DNA of 64,000 nt from DASREM01 sp035652095. GTDB taxonomy: Bacteria > Acidobacteriota > Terriglobia > Terriglobales > Acidobacteriaceae. This document shows, piece by piece, positions 1-7,989 of the stretch (positions within the stretch are counted from its first letter, which is position 1; each line of letters begins with the position of its first letter). The notes under the pieces were generated by a model, which did no database searches, was not told where the DNA came from, and saw nothing but the letters and a program-made list of their open reading frames with translations. Where the stretch lies: assembly GCA_035652095.1 (NCBI GenBank), contig DASREM010000013.1, forward strand, positions 248,001 to 312,000, in the 5' to 3' direction. A program made the translations under genes and the position numbers.

Positions 1-277
1 GAACGGGTCGCCGTTCAACTTCATTATGGTCGGTTCCGATCAGACGCCATCCCAACTGCGAAGTGTGTTGATCTTCCCGAAGGGCGGCACGCCTCCTCAG
101 GTCGGCAACTCTACGCCGCAACTTACGCCCAGGCCAGCGGCGCCACAGGATGCGAATCCTGGAAATGACGGCGGCGCAGTGTTCAACGCCAGTCCGCCCA
201 TCAACGAGAACACCGGCCTGCCGGAAGAGCCCCAGCCTGACGAGACACCGCAGCCCGAGCAGCCGTCACCGCAATAA
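1..277 (+). CDS. C-terminal fragment of an unrecognised protein with a proline-rich tail
   Basis: The reading frame is open from the first base of the window and ends at TAA 275-277, so only the last 91 or so residues are visible and the true start lies upstream. The first 30 residues (NGSPFNFIMVGSD, then LRSVLIFPKGG) read like the end of a small alpha/beta domain, reminiscent of the short N-terminal domain of secretins and TonB transducers; this resemblance is weak. The rest is a Pro/Gln/Glu-rich disordered tail. It converges on the Tad cluster, and the two stop codons lie 7 bases apart. I cannot assign a function. Confidence 0.5.
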   Translation, partial: NGSPFNFIMVGSDQTPSQLRSVLIFPKGGTPPQVGNSTPQLTPRPAAPQDANPGNDGGAVFNASPPINENTGLPEEPQPDETPQPEQPSPQ

Positions 278-289
278 ACTTGGTTTATT
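273..289. terminator. Short AT-rich hairpin between convergent genes
   Basis: A 7-bp stem (aataaac / gtttatt) with a 3-base loop spans both convergent stop codons. It is AT-rich and lacks a clear T-run, so it would be a weak terminator at best. Confidence 0.25.
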
Positions 290-1553
290 GGTGAATCAAA
301 CGGACCGGTACCGCGACCGAGCTGCCTTGCGTGATGGCGGGCGGGCTCAGGGACGAACCGCAGCCGAGTACATTGAGAATGTCTGCCTTCACGCAAGTGT
401 TAGCACCTAATGGGCAGCCTGCGGTGTCCACTTTCTCGATGAATGCCTGAAGAAAACCGACGACGTTGACTTGTCCTCCTACAATGGGTCCGTTGAAGAT
501 AGGGATCGTCACGACAGAATTGCTGGTGGAAATATTGTCGCCACTCTTGATTTTGGCGGCGCCTTGCACGAGTGGATTCGCGCTTCCGGCGGTGATGGTG
601 TAAGGCGCTGTCGAGCTCGGAGGCACCCATGCATCTTGGCCCTGCCCTAACCCGAAACTGGCCGCATGGATCAGGCACTGAACGCCAGCACGAGTATCGC
701 TGTCCACCATCCCTTTCTGCGCGGTAACGTCCACAGCTGCGTTGGCAAACCCGCCTCCACAGGTGTACACGGTGCTCACATCACAACATTCGATGCTTTG
801 CTCGAAATTGGATGCCCCCACGCAATTGGGGCAGAGATTGTTAGTACTTGCGCTAGTTACGGCTGGTACAAACTGCCCTGGGCCAGGAGTTACTGCACAA
901 TTTGAGCCGAGGCAGGCATTAGTCAAGAGTATCGACTCAGACCCAGCGCTTGTTGGGGTGGTTACCGCGCCTGTCGTCGGGTCAACAAACGACGTCCCTG
1001 TGTTCGGATCCGTGTTCGGAATCAACCACGGCTTTACGCACTTAGGTTGGATCGGAACAGTGGAAGTTGCGCCGCCCGCCTGCGCGTACGCGGGATTGTA
1101 GGCCTCCGCAATCGCCTTTGCGCTGACTTGGGCCAGCTGATATCCCCAGATCTTGGCAAAAAAAGTTGGCAGATTGTCGCGTTTGAGATTGACCGTGACC
1201 TGCGGGTTTCCCTGCGCGCTAAAGTCAAAGATGGGAGCGCCGCTCAGAACGGGAGCACCACCGCTGACCGAATTTTGCGCCACGGTGGCGGTGATGACCG
1301 TGGTGGCCGTACTCTGAGCCAGGGCCTGCAGCGCGGGATTGGTCGGGTCCGTAGTGACGCCGGTATCCACGAAAACTTTGGCGCCCGCGATGGCTGCCGC
1401 ATCTGCGGCGCGCTGAATCTCGCCGCTGGCCACATACAGCGTTACTACGTCGATGGCCAGTGCAGCCAGTCCAAGGATTACCACCATCGAAACGGCCACC
1501 AGCAGAATCGTCTGTCCGCGTTCGCTGCGACGTGTGTGGGCACGCAATCTCAT
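285..1553 (-). CDS. TadG-like pilus assembly protein (Flp pilus, putative)
   Basis: A 422-residue protein with the architecture of TadG-type pseudopilins: a short basic N-terminus (RSERGQTILLVAVSMVVILG, about residues 9-28) followed by one hydrophobic segment to residue 40. Next comes the conserved stretch in which small residues dominate (RAADAAAIAGA), as in the Tad N-terminal domain family. The remainder is a Ser/Thr/Asn-rich, probably extracytoplasmic domain with several Cys pairs. ATG start at 1553 lies 3 bases after the preceding TadE-like stop, so it is the last gene of a four-gene leftward operon. Family membership rests on the N-terminal domain; the specific role in tight-adherence pilus assembly is inferred from family and neighbours. 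Confidence 0.75.
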   Translation of the reverse strand: MRLRAHTRRSERGQTILLVAVSMVVILGLAALAIDVVTLYVASGEIQRAADAAAIAGAKVFVDTGVTTDPTNPALQALAQSTATTVITATVAQNSVSGGAPVLSGAPIFDFSAQGNPQVTVNLKRDNLPTFFAKIWGYQLAQVSAKAIAEAYNPAYAQAGGATSTVPIQPKCVKPWLIPNTDPNTGTSFVDPTTGAVTTPTSAGSESILLTNACLGSNCAVTPGPGQFVPAVTSASTNNLCPNCVGASNFEQSIECCDVSTVYTCGGGFANAAVDVTAQKGMVDSDTRAGVQCLIHAASFGLGQGQDAWVPPSSTAPYTITAGSANPLVQGAAKIKSGDNISTSNSVVTIPIFNGPIVGGQVNVVGFLQAFIEKVDTAGCPLGANTCVKADILNVLGCGSSLSPPAITQGSSVAVPVRLIHQ

Positions 1554-1556
1554 AGA

Positions 1557-2138
1557 TTAGTTAGGATTGGGGACTACAGCATCGGTCGAAATCTGCGTGA
1601 CTCCAGCGTAAGTCGCGCCCTTCACCAGCAGTTGAATCACACGGTTGAAATGCCAGGCGAAAGGATAGCTGATGGTGACGTGAGTCGCGATCACATTCAC
1701 CGGATTGTTTATGTTTGCCAGCGTCACTGGAAACGAATAACCGCGCTCGATGGTGAGCGTGAGAGTCCCGGGGCAACCGGAGTTCGCCGTAAACGTCCAG
1801 GCCAGAGTTCCGCTCGGCGTCGCAGCCGCGCTGCCGAGCGCGCAATCATTGATCTGTGCCGATACCAGGTAACGCGACACGTCGTCTCGCATGGCAAGGA
1901 CTGAGGTCGGAGTGGGCTGGGTCAGGTCGTCAGTCGGCAGCGACGAGCCGAACCGCGCCGCACCACGCACCGCGTTATTGAGTTTCTGCTTCAGGTTGAA
2001 CGCGGTCCCAAAATCGAACATACCAATTACGAATACCACCAGGAGCGGCAATGCGACGGCGAATTCCAGCAAGTTCGAACCCATGGTGTCGCGCACCAGG
2101 CGTCGAATTGTGCGTCGGAGTTCTCGCGCAAGCTGCAC
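1557..2138 (-). CDS. TadE-like pseudopilin
   Basis: A 193-residue protein with the TadE pattern: positively charged N-terminus, then a motif with the conserved Glu of pilin-like proteins (GSNLLEFAVALPLL, about residues 21-34) opening a single membrane segment. A mainly beta, Gly/Thr-rich exterior domain with a Cys pair follows. It starts with GTG at 2138 directly after the TGA of the upstream gene, with an AAGGAG ribosome site inside the end of that gene, so the two are translationally coupled. TadE and TadF pseudopilins are processed by the Tad prepilin peptidase, encoded two genes upstream here. Confidence 0.8.
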   Translation of the reverse strand: MQLARELRRTIRRLVRDTMGSNLLEFAVALPLLVVFVIGMFDFGTAFNLKQKLNNAVRGAARFGSSLPTDDLTQPTPTSVLAMRDDVSRYLVSAQINDCALGSAAATPSGTLAWTFTANSGCPGTLTLTIERGYSFPVTLANINNPVNVIATHVTISYPFAWHFNRVIQLLVKGATYAGVTQISTDAVVPNPN

Positions 2139-2675
2139 TCAGTTTTCTCCTTCCATCTGGATCTGCGCGGTGAGTGGAATTTGCTGCGAACCAAGTGGCA
2201 GGTTCAGGGGATAGGGATACTGGAACGTGACCACCACACCACAGGCCGGAGGGCCGGTAGGCGGCCCGCTGATCGGCTGATTTAACTGCACGTTGTAGAA
2301 ATAGCAGATCTGGGGAACGTTTGGACCCGTAGTCGGCTGGACACAGGACGCCGCTCCCCCGCTGCAAGCAGCGTAGCTCGCACCGATGTTGGGCACCACT
2401 AAATTGGGGTCAAGCCGTGAAGCCTGGAGCGCAACGCGCACCTGGTCGGCAACCTGGTCCACGCCAAGAGGCTGGTTGCCGCAAGTGGCACAGCTTGCCG
2501 TCACTGCCGCGCGCGCCCCCTGGCGCGCCGCCTGATTGATGGTCGCATACACATTCATGGCGCGACCGACCCAGTAAATCCCCAGCAGCAGGGTGAAGAC
2601 GATCGGCAACACCAGCGCTGCTTCCGCGATCTGCGAAGCCGCCGTCTCTCGCCGAAGCCTGGCCAGAACACGCAC
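2139..2675 (-). CDS. TadE-like pseudopilin (second copy)
   Basis: A 178-residue protein of the same type as the next gene downstream: basic N-terminus, a Glu-containing pilin-like motif (SQIAEAALVLPIVF, about residues 14-27), one hydrophobic helix, then a short amphipathic stretch (INQAARQGARAAVTAS) and a Cys-rich exterior domain (Cys-Ala-Thr-Cys and two later Cys). GTG start at 2675 abuts the TAG stop of the prepilin peptidase. Two diverged TadE-like genes in a row usually correspond to TadE and TadF; which is which cannot be decided from sequence alone. Confidence 0.75.
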   Translation of the reverse strand: MRVLARLRRETAASQIAEAALVLPIVFTLLLGIYWVGRAMNVYATINQAARQGARAAVTASCATCGNQPLGVDQVADQVRVALQASRLDPNLVVPNIGASYAACSGGAASCVQPTTGPNVPQICYFYNVQLNQPISGPPTGPPACGVVVTFQYPYPLNLPLGSQQIPLTAQIQMEGEN

Positions 2676-3230
2676 CTAAAGACCTCCCCAGCGAGTACGC
2701 AGTGTATAAAAAATATCTGCCAATGCCATGGCGACGCCGAACGGCACCCTGGATGATTCAGGATTGTCCAACGAAAACTCCCGTCCTGGAAGATGGAGCG
2801 TTAGATACGCTTTGAGGATCTGCCAGACGTTGCGGGCGGTCTGCCGCACCCGCTTTGTCCAGATAATCAAACCCAGCGCCATCAGCCCGGCAAACACAAT
2901 TGTAATCACAAGCACATCCAGAAAGGGAGTGGGTCCCAGGAACGCCCCCAATGCCCCGGCGAACTTCCAGTCACCCGCGCCCAGGCTGCGCGCAAGCACG
3001 AAAGGAAGCAGGAGCACGAGCCCCAACCCGGCGCCCAGCAGGGAGACGCGGGCGCCTCGCCATCCCGCAAGCCATGAGTTCATGGCGACGCCAACCAGGA
3101 GGCCGGAGACGGTGAGCCAGTTGGGAATGCGGCGGGTGCGCCAGTCGCTCCAACCGGCGATTGCTGCAAACAGTGCAGCCACGATCCAAGCTCCCTCTCT
3201 CAACAAGCGAGGCGCGCCACCGGCGGGCAC
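2676..3230 (-). CDS. Prepilin peptidase, A24 family (TadV/CpaA type)
   Basis: A 184-residue polytopic membrane protein with the two aspartates of A24 aspartic proteases: the first in DWRTRRIPNWLT (about residue 29), the second in the GxGD-type motif LGAGDWKFAGALGAFLG (about residues 84-100). The short length, without the Cys-rich methylase domain of PilD, fits TadV/CpaA enzymes that only cleave Flp pilin and pseudopilin leaders. It is the first gene of the cluster and starts with GTG at 3230 without a strong ribosome site, so the exact start is uncertain. No Flp pilin, TadA ATPase or TadB/C gene is visible in the window; the rest of the machine must be elsewhere. Confidence 0.85.
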   Translation of the reverse strand: MPAGGAPRLLREGAWIVAALFAAIAGWSDWRTRRIPNWLTVSGLLVGVAMNSWLAGWRGARVSLLGAGLGLVLLLPFVLARSLGAGDWKFAGALGAFLGPTPFLDVLVITIVFAGLMALGLIIWTKRVRQTARNVWQILKAYLTLHLPGREFSLDNPESSRVPFGVAMALADIFYTLRTRWGGL

Positions 3231-3543
3231 GTGAGCAGGTACGGGAAGGGATGCGAAATCAGCATGAGAGTTGCGGCCAACGGGAGGCCAGCCAACATGA
3301 TGGGCGGATTCTCACACAGCGGGAAAGCCAAGTCAATGAGACCAGCTAGAAGCGGACCCCCTGCCCTGAGCGCAGCCGCGGAAGAACCTTGCGGTCCGAA
3401 CCGCCCGCCTTTCCGAGCCGAATTCTTGTGTCGCCGTGCTTATGGGTCCGATCAATTGTTTGAATTTCAAATCCCAGGCTTGCTTTGTTATTAATACCTA
3501 CATAAGTACAGTGCTGAACTACGAATCGACGGAAGTGAACGCC
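3231..3543. other. Gene-free stretch upstream of the Tad cluster and a small ORF
   Basis: About 310 bases separate the leftward prepilin peptidase from the rightward small gene at 3544. Reading frames here are short, low in recognisable content and without ribosome sites. The 3470-3520 part is AT-rich (attaatacctacataag) and could hold the promoter of the 3544 gene. I see no Flp pilin gene. Confidence 0.5.
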
Positions 3544-3780
3544 ATGATACCGCAGCACCGAAGAAAGCGAGACGGGTCAGGCCGCACACCGCGCATCGCG
3601 CCCGACCAGATGCTGGACGCGCTATTCGCATTGGATTGCATGGTTGTGGAACTCTCCATGCGCGTCTACAACGTCTCTCGACGCGAGCGGTTCATTCTGC
3701 GGAAACAGAATCGGCGCCTGCATGACGCCTTTAGAAAACACCTGCCCCGACACATGGCGCTGTTTCGAACGCGAAGTTAG
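3544..3780 (+). CDS. Small basic hypothetical protein (78 aa)
   Basis: The ATG at 3544 is preceded by GGAAG at a suitable distance, and the frame ends at TAG 3778-3780, 28 bases before a strong terminator hairpin, which supports it being expressed. The protein is Arg/Lys-rich with two probable helices (DQMLDALFALDCMVVELSM, then RRERFILRKQNRRLHDAFRK). I recognise no family. A longer version starting at 3436 exists, but its first 36 residues have no coding character. Confidence 0.45.
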   Translation: MIPQHRRKRDGSGRTPRIAPDQMLDALFALDCMVVELSMRVYNVSRRERFILRKQNRRLHDAFRKHLPRHMALFRTRS

Positions 3781-3807
3781 GTCCCGGCCTGACTTTCAAA
3801 GACTAAG

Positions 3808-3852
3808 ATCCCACTCATTCCGGGTTCGCGGGTCCCCGCGAATGAGTGGGAT
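3808..3852. terminator. Strong bidirectional terminator hairpin
   Basis: A perfect 12-bp inverted repeat (atcccactcatt at 3808-3819, aatgagtgggat at 3841-3852) encloses a GC-rich inner hairpin (cgcgggtccccgcg) and is followed by atctttt on the plus strand. It sits between two convergent genes (stops at 3780 and 3869), so it probably ends transcription from both sides. Confidence 0.8.
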
Positions 3853-3868
3853 ATCTTTTCAGGTCAAA

Positions 3869-4318
3869 CTACGGAGTGGACATTTTTGTCTGCTGCAACG
3901 CTACCGTCTGCCATTTTCCACCCTTTTTTACATAGACCCGGGTGAACATGGCTTGACCTGTTGCATCTTTGCCGCCCATCGTGCCTTTCACGTCGGCTTT
4001 TCCGGTCACTACGGCGGTGTTGCCGTAAACCCGGACCTTCATGTCTGAAATATCGTCTTGCGTAAGCTTAATGCCACCGGACTTGATGGCATCCATCATC
4101 TGCTTCTTGTCCGACATCTCACCGTTTATGTTGATCAGGCTGTAGTCGTCTGCGGTTTGCTTGTCGAGCGTGTCCATGTCCGCTTTTAGGACAGCGGCGG
4201 CACGGTCCATCTCTAACTTCTTAATCTGCTCTTCCACGCTTTGGGCATACCCGAAAACGCTCGAAGCTGCGAATACAAACAGCGCGGCAGTGACGAATGA
4301 AGAGATTCTTCGATTCAT
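3869..4318 (-). CDS. Secreted DUF4440 / NTF2-like protein
   Basis: A 149-residue protein beginning MNRRISSFV with a Sec signal peptide (about residues 1-25, ending SVFGYAQS). The mature part is one NTF2-like fold of the DUF4440 type: an N-terminal helix (EEQIKKLEMDRAAAVLKADM), a DDYSLININGE segment, then the strands VRVYGNTAVVTGKADV and MFTRVYVKKGGKWQTVALQQT. The start at 4318 has a CAGGAG ribosome site 8 bases upstream; the open frame runs to 4465, but that extension precedes the signal peptide. Such proteins are common in Acidobacteriota and have no agreed function. Confidence 0.8.
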   Translation of the reverse strand: MNRRISSFVTAALFVFAASSVFGYAQSVEEQIKKLEMDRAAAVLKADMDTLDKQTADDYSLININGEMSDKKQMMDAIKSGGIKLTQDDISDMKVRVYGNTAVVTGKADVKGTMGGKDATGQAMFTRVYVKKGGKWQTVALQQTKMSTP

Positions 4319-4431
4319 GCGAGTGGCTCCTGTTTTTACGGAATCGGACGAACGCTTACCCGGGATTGGGGACGAGCGTATTTCCTGGCCACGGGAAGTG
4401 TCAAGCAGCCACTGTCCTTCTTGGGTTGTGC

Positions 4432-4851
4432 CTAGTCTTTGACGTGCAAGCCGGGGTCCTTGCACGGTGAGGATCCCTGCGGAGGCGGTCCTCCGAAAAG
4501 ACTGGAATAAATGTTGTATTTGAAGTAGCCCTTCACGAATGCCGGACCGGAACGGACGGTGCTGCCTTTGAGCAAGGGAAAGGTGAACAGTGGTTGCCCC
4601 TGGGCATCGCGGAATGGCGTCCCTGGCGCAGGGTTGCTGCCTGAACTTGGGAAGACAATGGTGTAGTTATTGTCCTGCGTAGTCCAGGCCAGTTGGTCCC
4701 GGCCCCGAATGCTGAGATAGGGATCAGCCGTGGTGTCGCAGGTAGCGATGACTACGGGCACGTCGGCAAGTGGAGTCGTCGTTATGCGAGAGCACGCCGG
4801 CAGGATAGAACAGAGTAATGCGATGAGCCCAGTCCAGAGGAGTCTTTGCAT
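4432..4851 (-). CDS. Putative lipoprotein with a cupredoxin-like pattern
   Basis: A 139-residue protein with a type II signal peptide: hydrophobic core and lipobox LPAC with the modified Cys near residue 20. It starts at ATG 4851 behind a GAGGTG ribosome site. The mature sequence contains RDQLAWTTQDNNYTIVFP, a PF...F segment, SGPAFVKGYFKYNIY and a terminal CKDPGLHVKD. This order of strands resembles cupredoxin-like domains (W..D..Y.V.F, then Y.Y.I, then D.P...V), but a complete copper site is not evident. Function unknown. It lies upstream of the DUF4440 gene on the same strand, 113 bases apart. Confidence 0.65.
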   Translation of the reverse strand: MQRLLWTGLIALLCSILPACSRITTTPLADVPVVIATCDTTADPYLSIRGRDQLAWTTQDNNYTIVFPSSGSNPAPGTPFRDAQGQPLFTFPLLKGSTVRSGPAFVKGYFKYNIYSSLFGGPPPQGSSPCKDPGLHVKD

Positions 4852-5018
4852 AAGTCACACCTCAAGGGGCCGATTCGATGGTGCAGGAACCCTAATCGCA
4901 AGATGCATAAGTGTCAAGGAATTTCGACGTGAAGCGCCCATCTGGTTGGGAGGCAAAGGCCAGATATCAACGAAAACAACGGAGTTAGGGGTTTATGTAC
5001 GTACAAAACAAACAGTAC

Positions 5019-5040
5019 AAATGTTCCCGCGGGAACATTT
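5019..5040. repeat. Perfect 22-bp palindrome downstream of gcdH
   Basis: The half-site aaatgttcccg (5019-5029) is followed by its exact complement to 5040. It lies 18 bases beyond the gcdH stop and about 170 bases upstream of the lipoprotein start, both read leftward. It could be a terminator hairpin with a small loop or an operator; the tract after it is only three T/A long, so a terminator would be weak. Confidence 0.5.
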
Positions 5041-5057
5041 CTGCCAAGGCTGGAACG

Positions 5058-6239
5058 CTAGAACGCGTCAATCCCCGTGATCTGGGAGCCGATAATCAGC
5101 GTATGAATGTCCTGGGTTCCCTCGTAGGTCTTCACCGACTCCAGGTTCATCATGTGGCGCATGATGGGGTAGTCATCGGCAACACCGTTGGCGCCCAGGA
5201 TGTCACGTGACAGGCGCGCACATTCCAGAGCCATCCACACGTTGTTCCGCTTGGCCATCGAGATGTGATAGTGCTGAGCCTTGTTCTGATCTTTCATCCT
5301 GCCCACTTGCAGAACCAGAAGTTGGGCCTTGGTGATCTCGGTGATCATCCAGGCGAGTTTTTCCTGTACCAGCTGGTGCGAGGCGATGGGTTGATCGCGA
5401 AATTGTTTTCGCAGCTGGGAATATTGCAGAGCGCAGTCATAGCAGGCCATGGCCGCTCCGACTCCGCCCCAGGCAATTCCGTAGCGAGCCTGGTTCAGGC
5501 ACATGAGTGGAGACTTCAAGCCGTCGGACAGGGGAAGAAGATTCGACTCCGGGATGCGCACGTCCTGCAATGACAGTCCGGAGGTGACCGAGGCGCGCAG
5601 CGACCACTTGCCGTGAATGTCTTCAGCTTTGAAGCCGGGGCGATCGGTCTCGACCAGAAAGCCGCGAACTCTGTTGCCTTCGTCTTCGACCTTGGCCCAG
5701 ATGACGGCGACATCGGCGATGGTGCCGGAGGTGATCCACATCTTCTCGCCGTTCAGAACATATTCCTTGCCGGACTTGCGCGCGCGGGTGCGCATGCCGC
5801 CGGGATTGGATCCGAAGTCGGGCTCGGTCAATCCGAAGCAGCCGAGTTTCTCGCCCTTCTGCAGGGCGGGAAGCCAAGTCTGTTTCTGCTCGTCGCTACC
5901 GAACGCGTAGATGGGATACATGACGAGCGCCGATTGCACGCTGACGAACGAGCGGACGCCGGAGTCGCCGCGTTCCATTTCCTGCATCACCAGGCCATAC
6001 TCGACGTTCGACATGCCGGCGCAGCCGTAGCCTTTGAGTGAGGCGCCGAAGAATCCGAGCTCGGCCATCGGCTTGACCAGCTCGCGGGGGAAGCGTCCGG
6101 CTCGGTTGCACTCTTCAATGATTGGAACGAGATTGTCTTCGATGAACTTGCGCGAAGTGTCGCGCACCAGGCGTTCGTCGTCGCTGAGCAGGGAATCGAA
6201 CTCAATAAAATCCACACCGCGAAACTTGATGGCTGCCAT
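5058..6239 (-). CDS. gcdH: Glutaryl-CoA dehydrogenase-like acyl-CoA dehydrogenase
   Basis: A 393-residue FAD-dependent acyl-CoA dehydrogenase. It follows the mitochondrial glutaryl-CoA dehydrogenase pattern closely: RSFVSVQSALVMYPIYAFG with the substrate-carboxylate Arg at about residue 96, LGCFGLTEPDFGS and WITSGTIADVAVIWA for flavin binding, CLNQARYGIAWGGVGA, and the C-terminal KTYEGTQDIHTLI with the catalytic Glu at residue 373. It would convert glutaryl-CoA to crotonyl-CoA and CO2 in lysine or tryptophan breakdown, passing electrons to ETF. The ATG at 6239 (MAAIKFRG) is preferred over the upstream TTG. It is divergent from pstS and has no catabolic partners nearby. Confidence 0.9.
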   Translation of the reverse strand: MAAIKFRGVDFIEFDSLLSDDERLVRDTSRKFIEDNLVPIIEECNRAGRFPRELVKPMAELGFFGASLKGYGCAGMSNVEYGLVMQEMERGDSGVRSFVSVQSALVMYPIYAFGSDEQKQTWLPALQKGEKLGCFGLTEPDFGSNPGGMRTRARKSGKEYVLNGEKMWITSGTIADVAVIWAKVEDEGNRVRGFLVETDRPGFKAEDIHGKWSLRASVTSGLSLQDVRIPESNLLPLSDGLKSPLMCLNQARYGIAWGGVGAAMACYDCALQYSQLRKQFRDQPIASHQLVQEKLAWMITEITKAQLLVLQVGRMKDQNKAQHYHISMAKRNNVWMALECARLSRDILGANGVADDYPIMRHMMNLESVKTYEGTQDIHTLIIGSQITGIDAF

Positions 6240-6362
6240 AGGTTCTCTTGCGGCGACGTTCGTCGCCGGGGAAACCTTCGAGGCTAACAAAGGGGCTGGG
6301 GCGCGTCAAACCGTTGTCGGGAAGTCTCACTTCTGGTTGCATTTATCAGAAATTCACCCGTT

Positions 6363-6380
6363 TGTAACCGTCCTTTAACA
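6363..6380 (+). promoter_or_regulatory. Candidate Pho box upstream of pstS
   Basis: Two heptamers, TGTAACC (6363-6369) and TTTAACA (6374-6380), form a direct repeat with an 11-bp period, the spacing of PhoB/PhoP tandem sites. It is 45 bases upstream of the pstS start. The same arrangement occurs upstream of pstC, which raises confidence. Binding by a PhoB/PhoP-type regulator is inferred; no such regulator is encoded in the window. Confidence 0.6.
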
Positions 6381-6424
6381 ATTCGAAAGTACAACCAGAC
6401 AAAACACATTATCAGGAGGGTCTA

Positions 6425-7432
6425 GTGATTCGTCGCATTGCGCTTTTGTGTGTCGCTCTGGCGTTACCGGCGGTAGGGCAGACCACGACGTTGAACGGGG
6501 CGGGCGCAACATTTCCTTATCCGATTTATTCCAAGTGGTTCAGCGAGTACCACAAAGCTCATCCCGATGTGGAGATCAACTATCAATCCATCGGCAGCGG
6601 CGGCGGAATTCGCCAGGTAGTTGCAGGCACCGTGGACTTCGGCGCCAGCGACGGTCCCATGAGCGATCAGCAATTAGCGGAATACAAGAACGGAAAACTG
6701 TTCCACATTCCTACGGTGCTGGGCGCGGTGGTTCCTGCCTATAACGTGCCGGGCGTCAGCGGCGATCTGAAATTCACGCCGGAGGCGCTGGCGGGCATTT
6801 TCCTGGGGAAGATCACGAGCTGGAACGATCCGGTCCTGGTCAAGGCTAATCCGGGAGTGAATCTGCCGAACCAACCTATTGTTGTGATTCACCGCTCTGA
6901 TGGGAGCGGAACCTCTTTCATCTTCACCGACTACCTCTCCAAGGTGAGTTCAGACTGGGCCAGTTCGGTAGGTAAGAATACCTCGGTCAAGTGGCCCGTC
7001 GGCTTGGGTGGCAAAGGCAACGAGGGTGTAGCGGGAATGATTCGCCAGATGCAGGGCGGGATCGGATACATCGAACTGATCTACGCGGTGCAGAACAACA
7101 TTCCCTACGGGATGGTGAAGAACGCTTCGGGGGAATTCGTGAAAGCCAGCCTGGCCAGCGTAACTGCGGCGGCGGCTTCGATGAAAACCATGCCCGCCGA
7201 TTTCCGGGTTTCGATCACGAATGCCCCGGGCAAGGACTCCTATCCGATCTCGAGCTTCACATGGCTCCTGATCCCGGAAAAATCGAAAGACCCGAACAAG
7301 GGAAAAATCCTGAACGGCTTTCTAAACTGGATGCTGGACGATGGTGAGAAGATGACTTCGCAGCTGACCTACGCCCCCTTGCCGGACAGCGTGTCGGCAA
7401 AAGTGCGGGAGATGATCAAGCAGGTGCACTGA
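6425..7432 (+). CDS. pstS: Phosphate ABC transporter substrate-binding protein
   Basis: A 335-residue periplasmic phosphate-binding protein. It has a signal peptide (residues 1-19, ending AVGQ) and the canonical PstS blocks: GAGATFPYPIYSKWF at the mature start, YQSIGSGGGIRQV, VDFGASDGPM, and HRSDGSGTSFIFTDYL, whose Ser/Thr/Arg/Asp residues bind phosphate. It starts with GTG at 6425, with an AGGAGG ribosome site 6 bases upstream. It would deliver phosphate to PstCA, which are encoded 6 kb further along rather than in the same operon; only a terminator hairpin follows pstS directly. The Pho-box-like repeat upstream suggests induction by phosphate starvation. Confidence 0.95.
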   Translation: MIRRIALLCVALALPAVGQTTTLNGAGATFPYPIYSKWFSEYHKAHPDVEINYQSIGSGGGIRQVVAGTVDFGASDGPMSDQQLAEYKNGKLFHIPTVLGAVVPAYNVPGVSGDLKFTPEALAGIFLGKITSWNDPVLVKANPGVNLPNQPIVVIHRSDGSGTSFIFTDYLSKVSSDWASSVGKNTSVKWPVGLGGKGNEGVAGMIRQMQGGIGYIELIYAVQNNIPYGMVKNASGEFVKASLASVTAAAASMKTMPADFRVSITNAPGKDSYPISSFTWLLIPEKSKDPNKGKILNGFLNWMLDDGEKMTSQLTYAPLPDSVSAKVREMIKQVH

Positions 7433-7461
7433 TTCGAATTCGCGGCATCGAAATGATCGAT

Positions 7462-7491
7462 TGCGCCGGCCTGGGGCTGGCGCATTTTATT
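7462..7491 (+). terminator. Rho-independent terminator after pstS
   Basis: A 10-bp stem (tgcgccggcc / ggctggcgca, one G-U pair) with a 3-base loop, followed by ttttatt, 29 bases past the pstS stop. It would make pstS a single-gene transcript. Confidence 0.75.
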
Positions 7492-7537
7492 GGGGGCCAC
7501 GACGGGTTCGAGGATGATCTATACTACTGCTTCGACG

Positions 7538-7936
7538 ATGAAGCGGATTCTGGGTTTTCTTGCCGTCGTGGTACTGGTTACGCCGCTTTTCGCGGTGGAG
7601 GGCTCATATCTGGACGGAACCGTCGTCGATGTTCAGAAAAAAGTTGGCACTCGGGTCTTGTATTACATCGTAAACACTCCAGTGACGCGGGACGACCCGT
7701 ATTATGAAGTGCAGGTGAGGGTGCGGAGTACGCTGTACACCGCTCGGTACATGCCGATTCATGAAGACGATTCCTTCGCGGCAGACTACGTACCTGACAG
7801 CAAAATTCAGGCGCGAGTGGACAAACGGCACCTCTTCCTGAAGCGAGTGGGCGGCAACGATTTCGACCTGATCATAGTGAAACGCGCTCCGGCCGAACCC
7901 GAAAAGGCGACGGCGGACGGTGCGCCTGCCAGGTAG
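7538..7936 (+). CDS. Small secreted hypothetical protein
   Basis: A 132-residue protein with a clear signal peptide when started at ATG 7538 (MKRILGFLAVVVLVTPLFA). The mature part has a beta-rich core with repeated aromatic and charged residues (GTRVLYYIVNTP, YEVQVRVRSTLYTARYMP, VDKRHLFLKRVGGNDFDLIIVKR) and a disordered Ala/Glu tail. I recognise no named family. No good ribosome site precedes 7538; an in-frame ATG at 7514 is an alternative. It ends 53 bases before ppk1 and might be co-transcribed with it. Confidence 0.6.
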   Translation: MKRILGFLAVVVLVTPLFAVEGSYLDGTVVDVQKKVGTRVLYYIVNTPVTRDDPYYEVQVRVRSTLYTARYMPIHEDDSFAADYVPDSKIQARVDKRHLFLKRVGGNDFDLIIVKRAPAEPEKATADGAPAR

Positions 7937-7989
7937 TATTCCGGCCGGATGAACAGTTTTTCAAGACCCCTGCAAGGATTTCAATCCAG

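Noticed and set aside
1047..1904. 285-codon frame antisense to the TadG- and TadE-like genes
   Set aside because: The opposite strand has membrane-helix and pseudopilin motifs and coupled starts; this frame has none.
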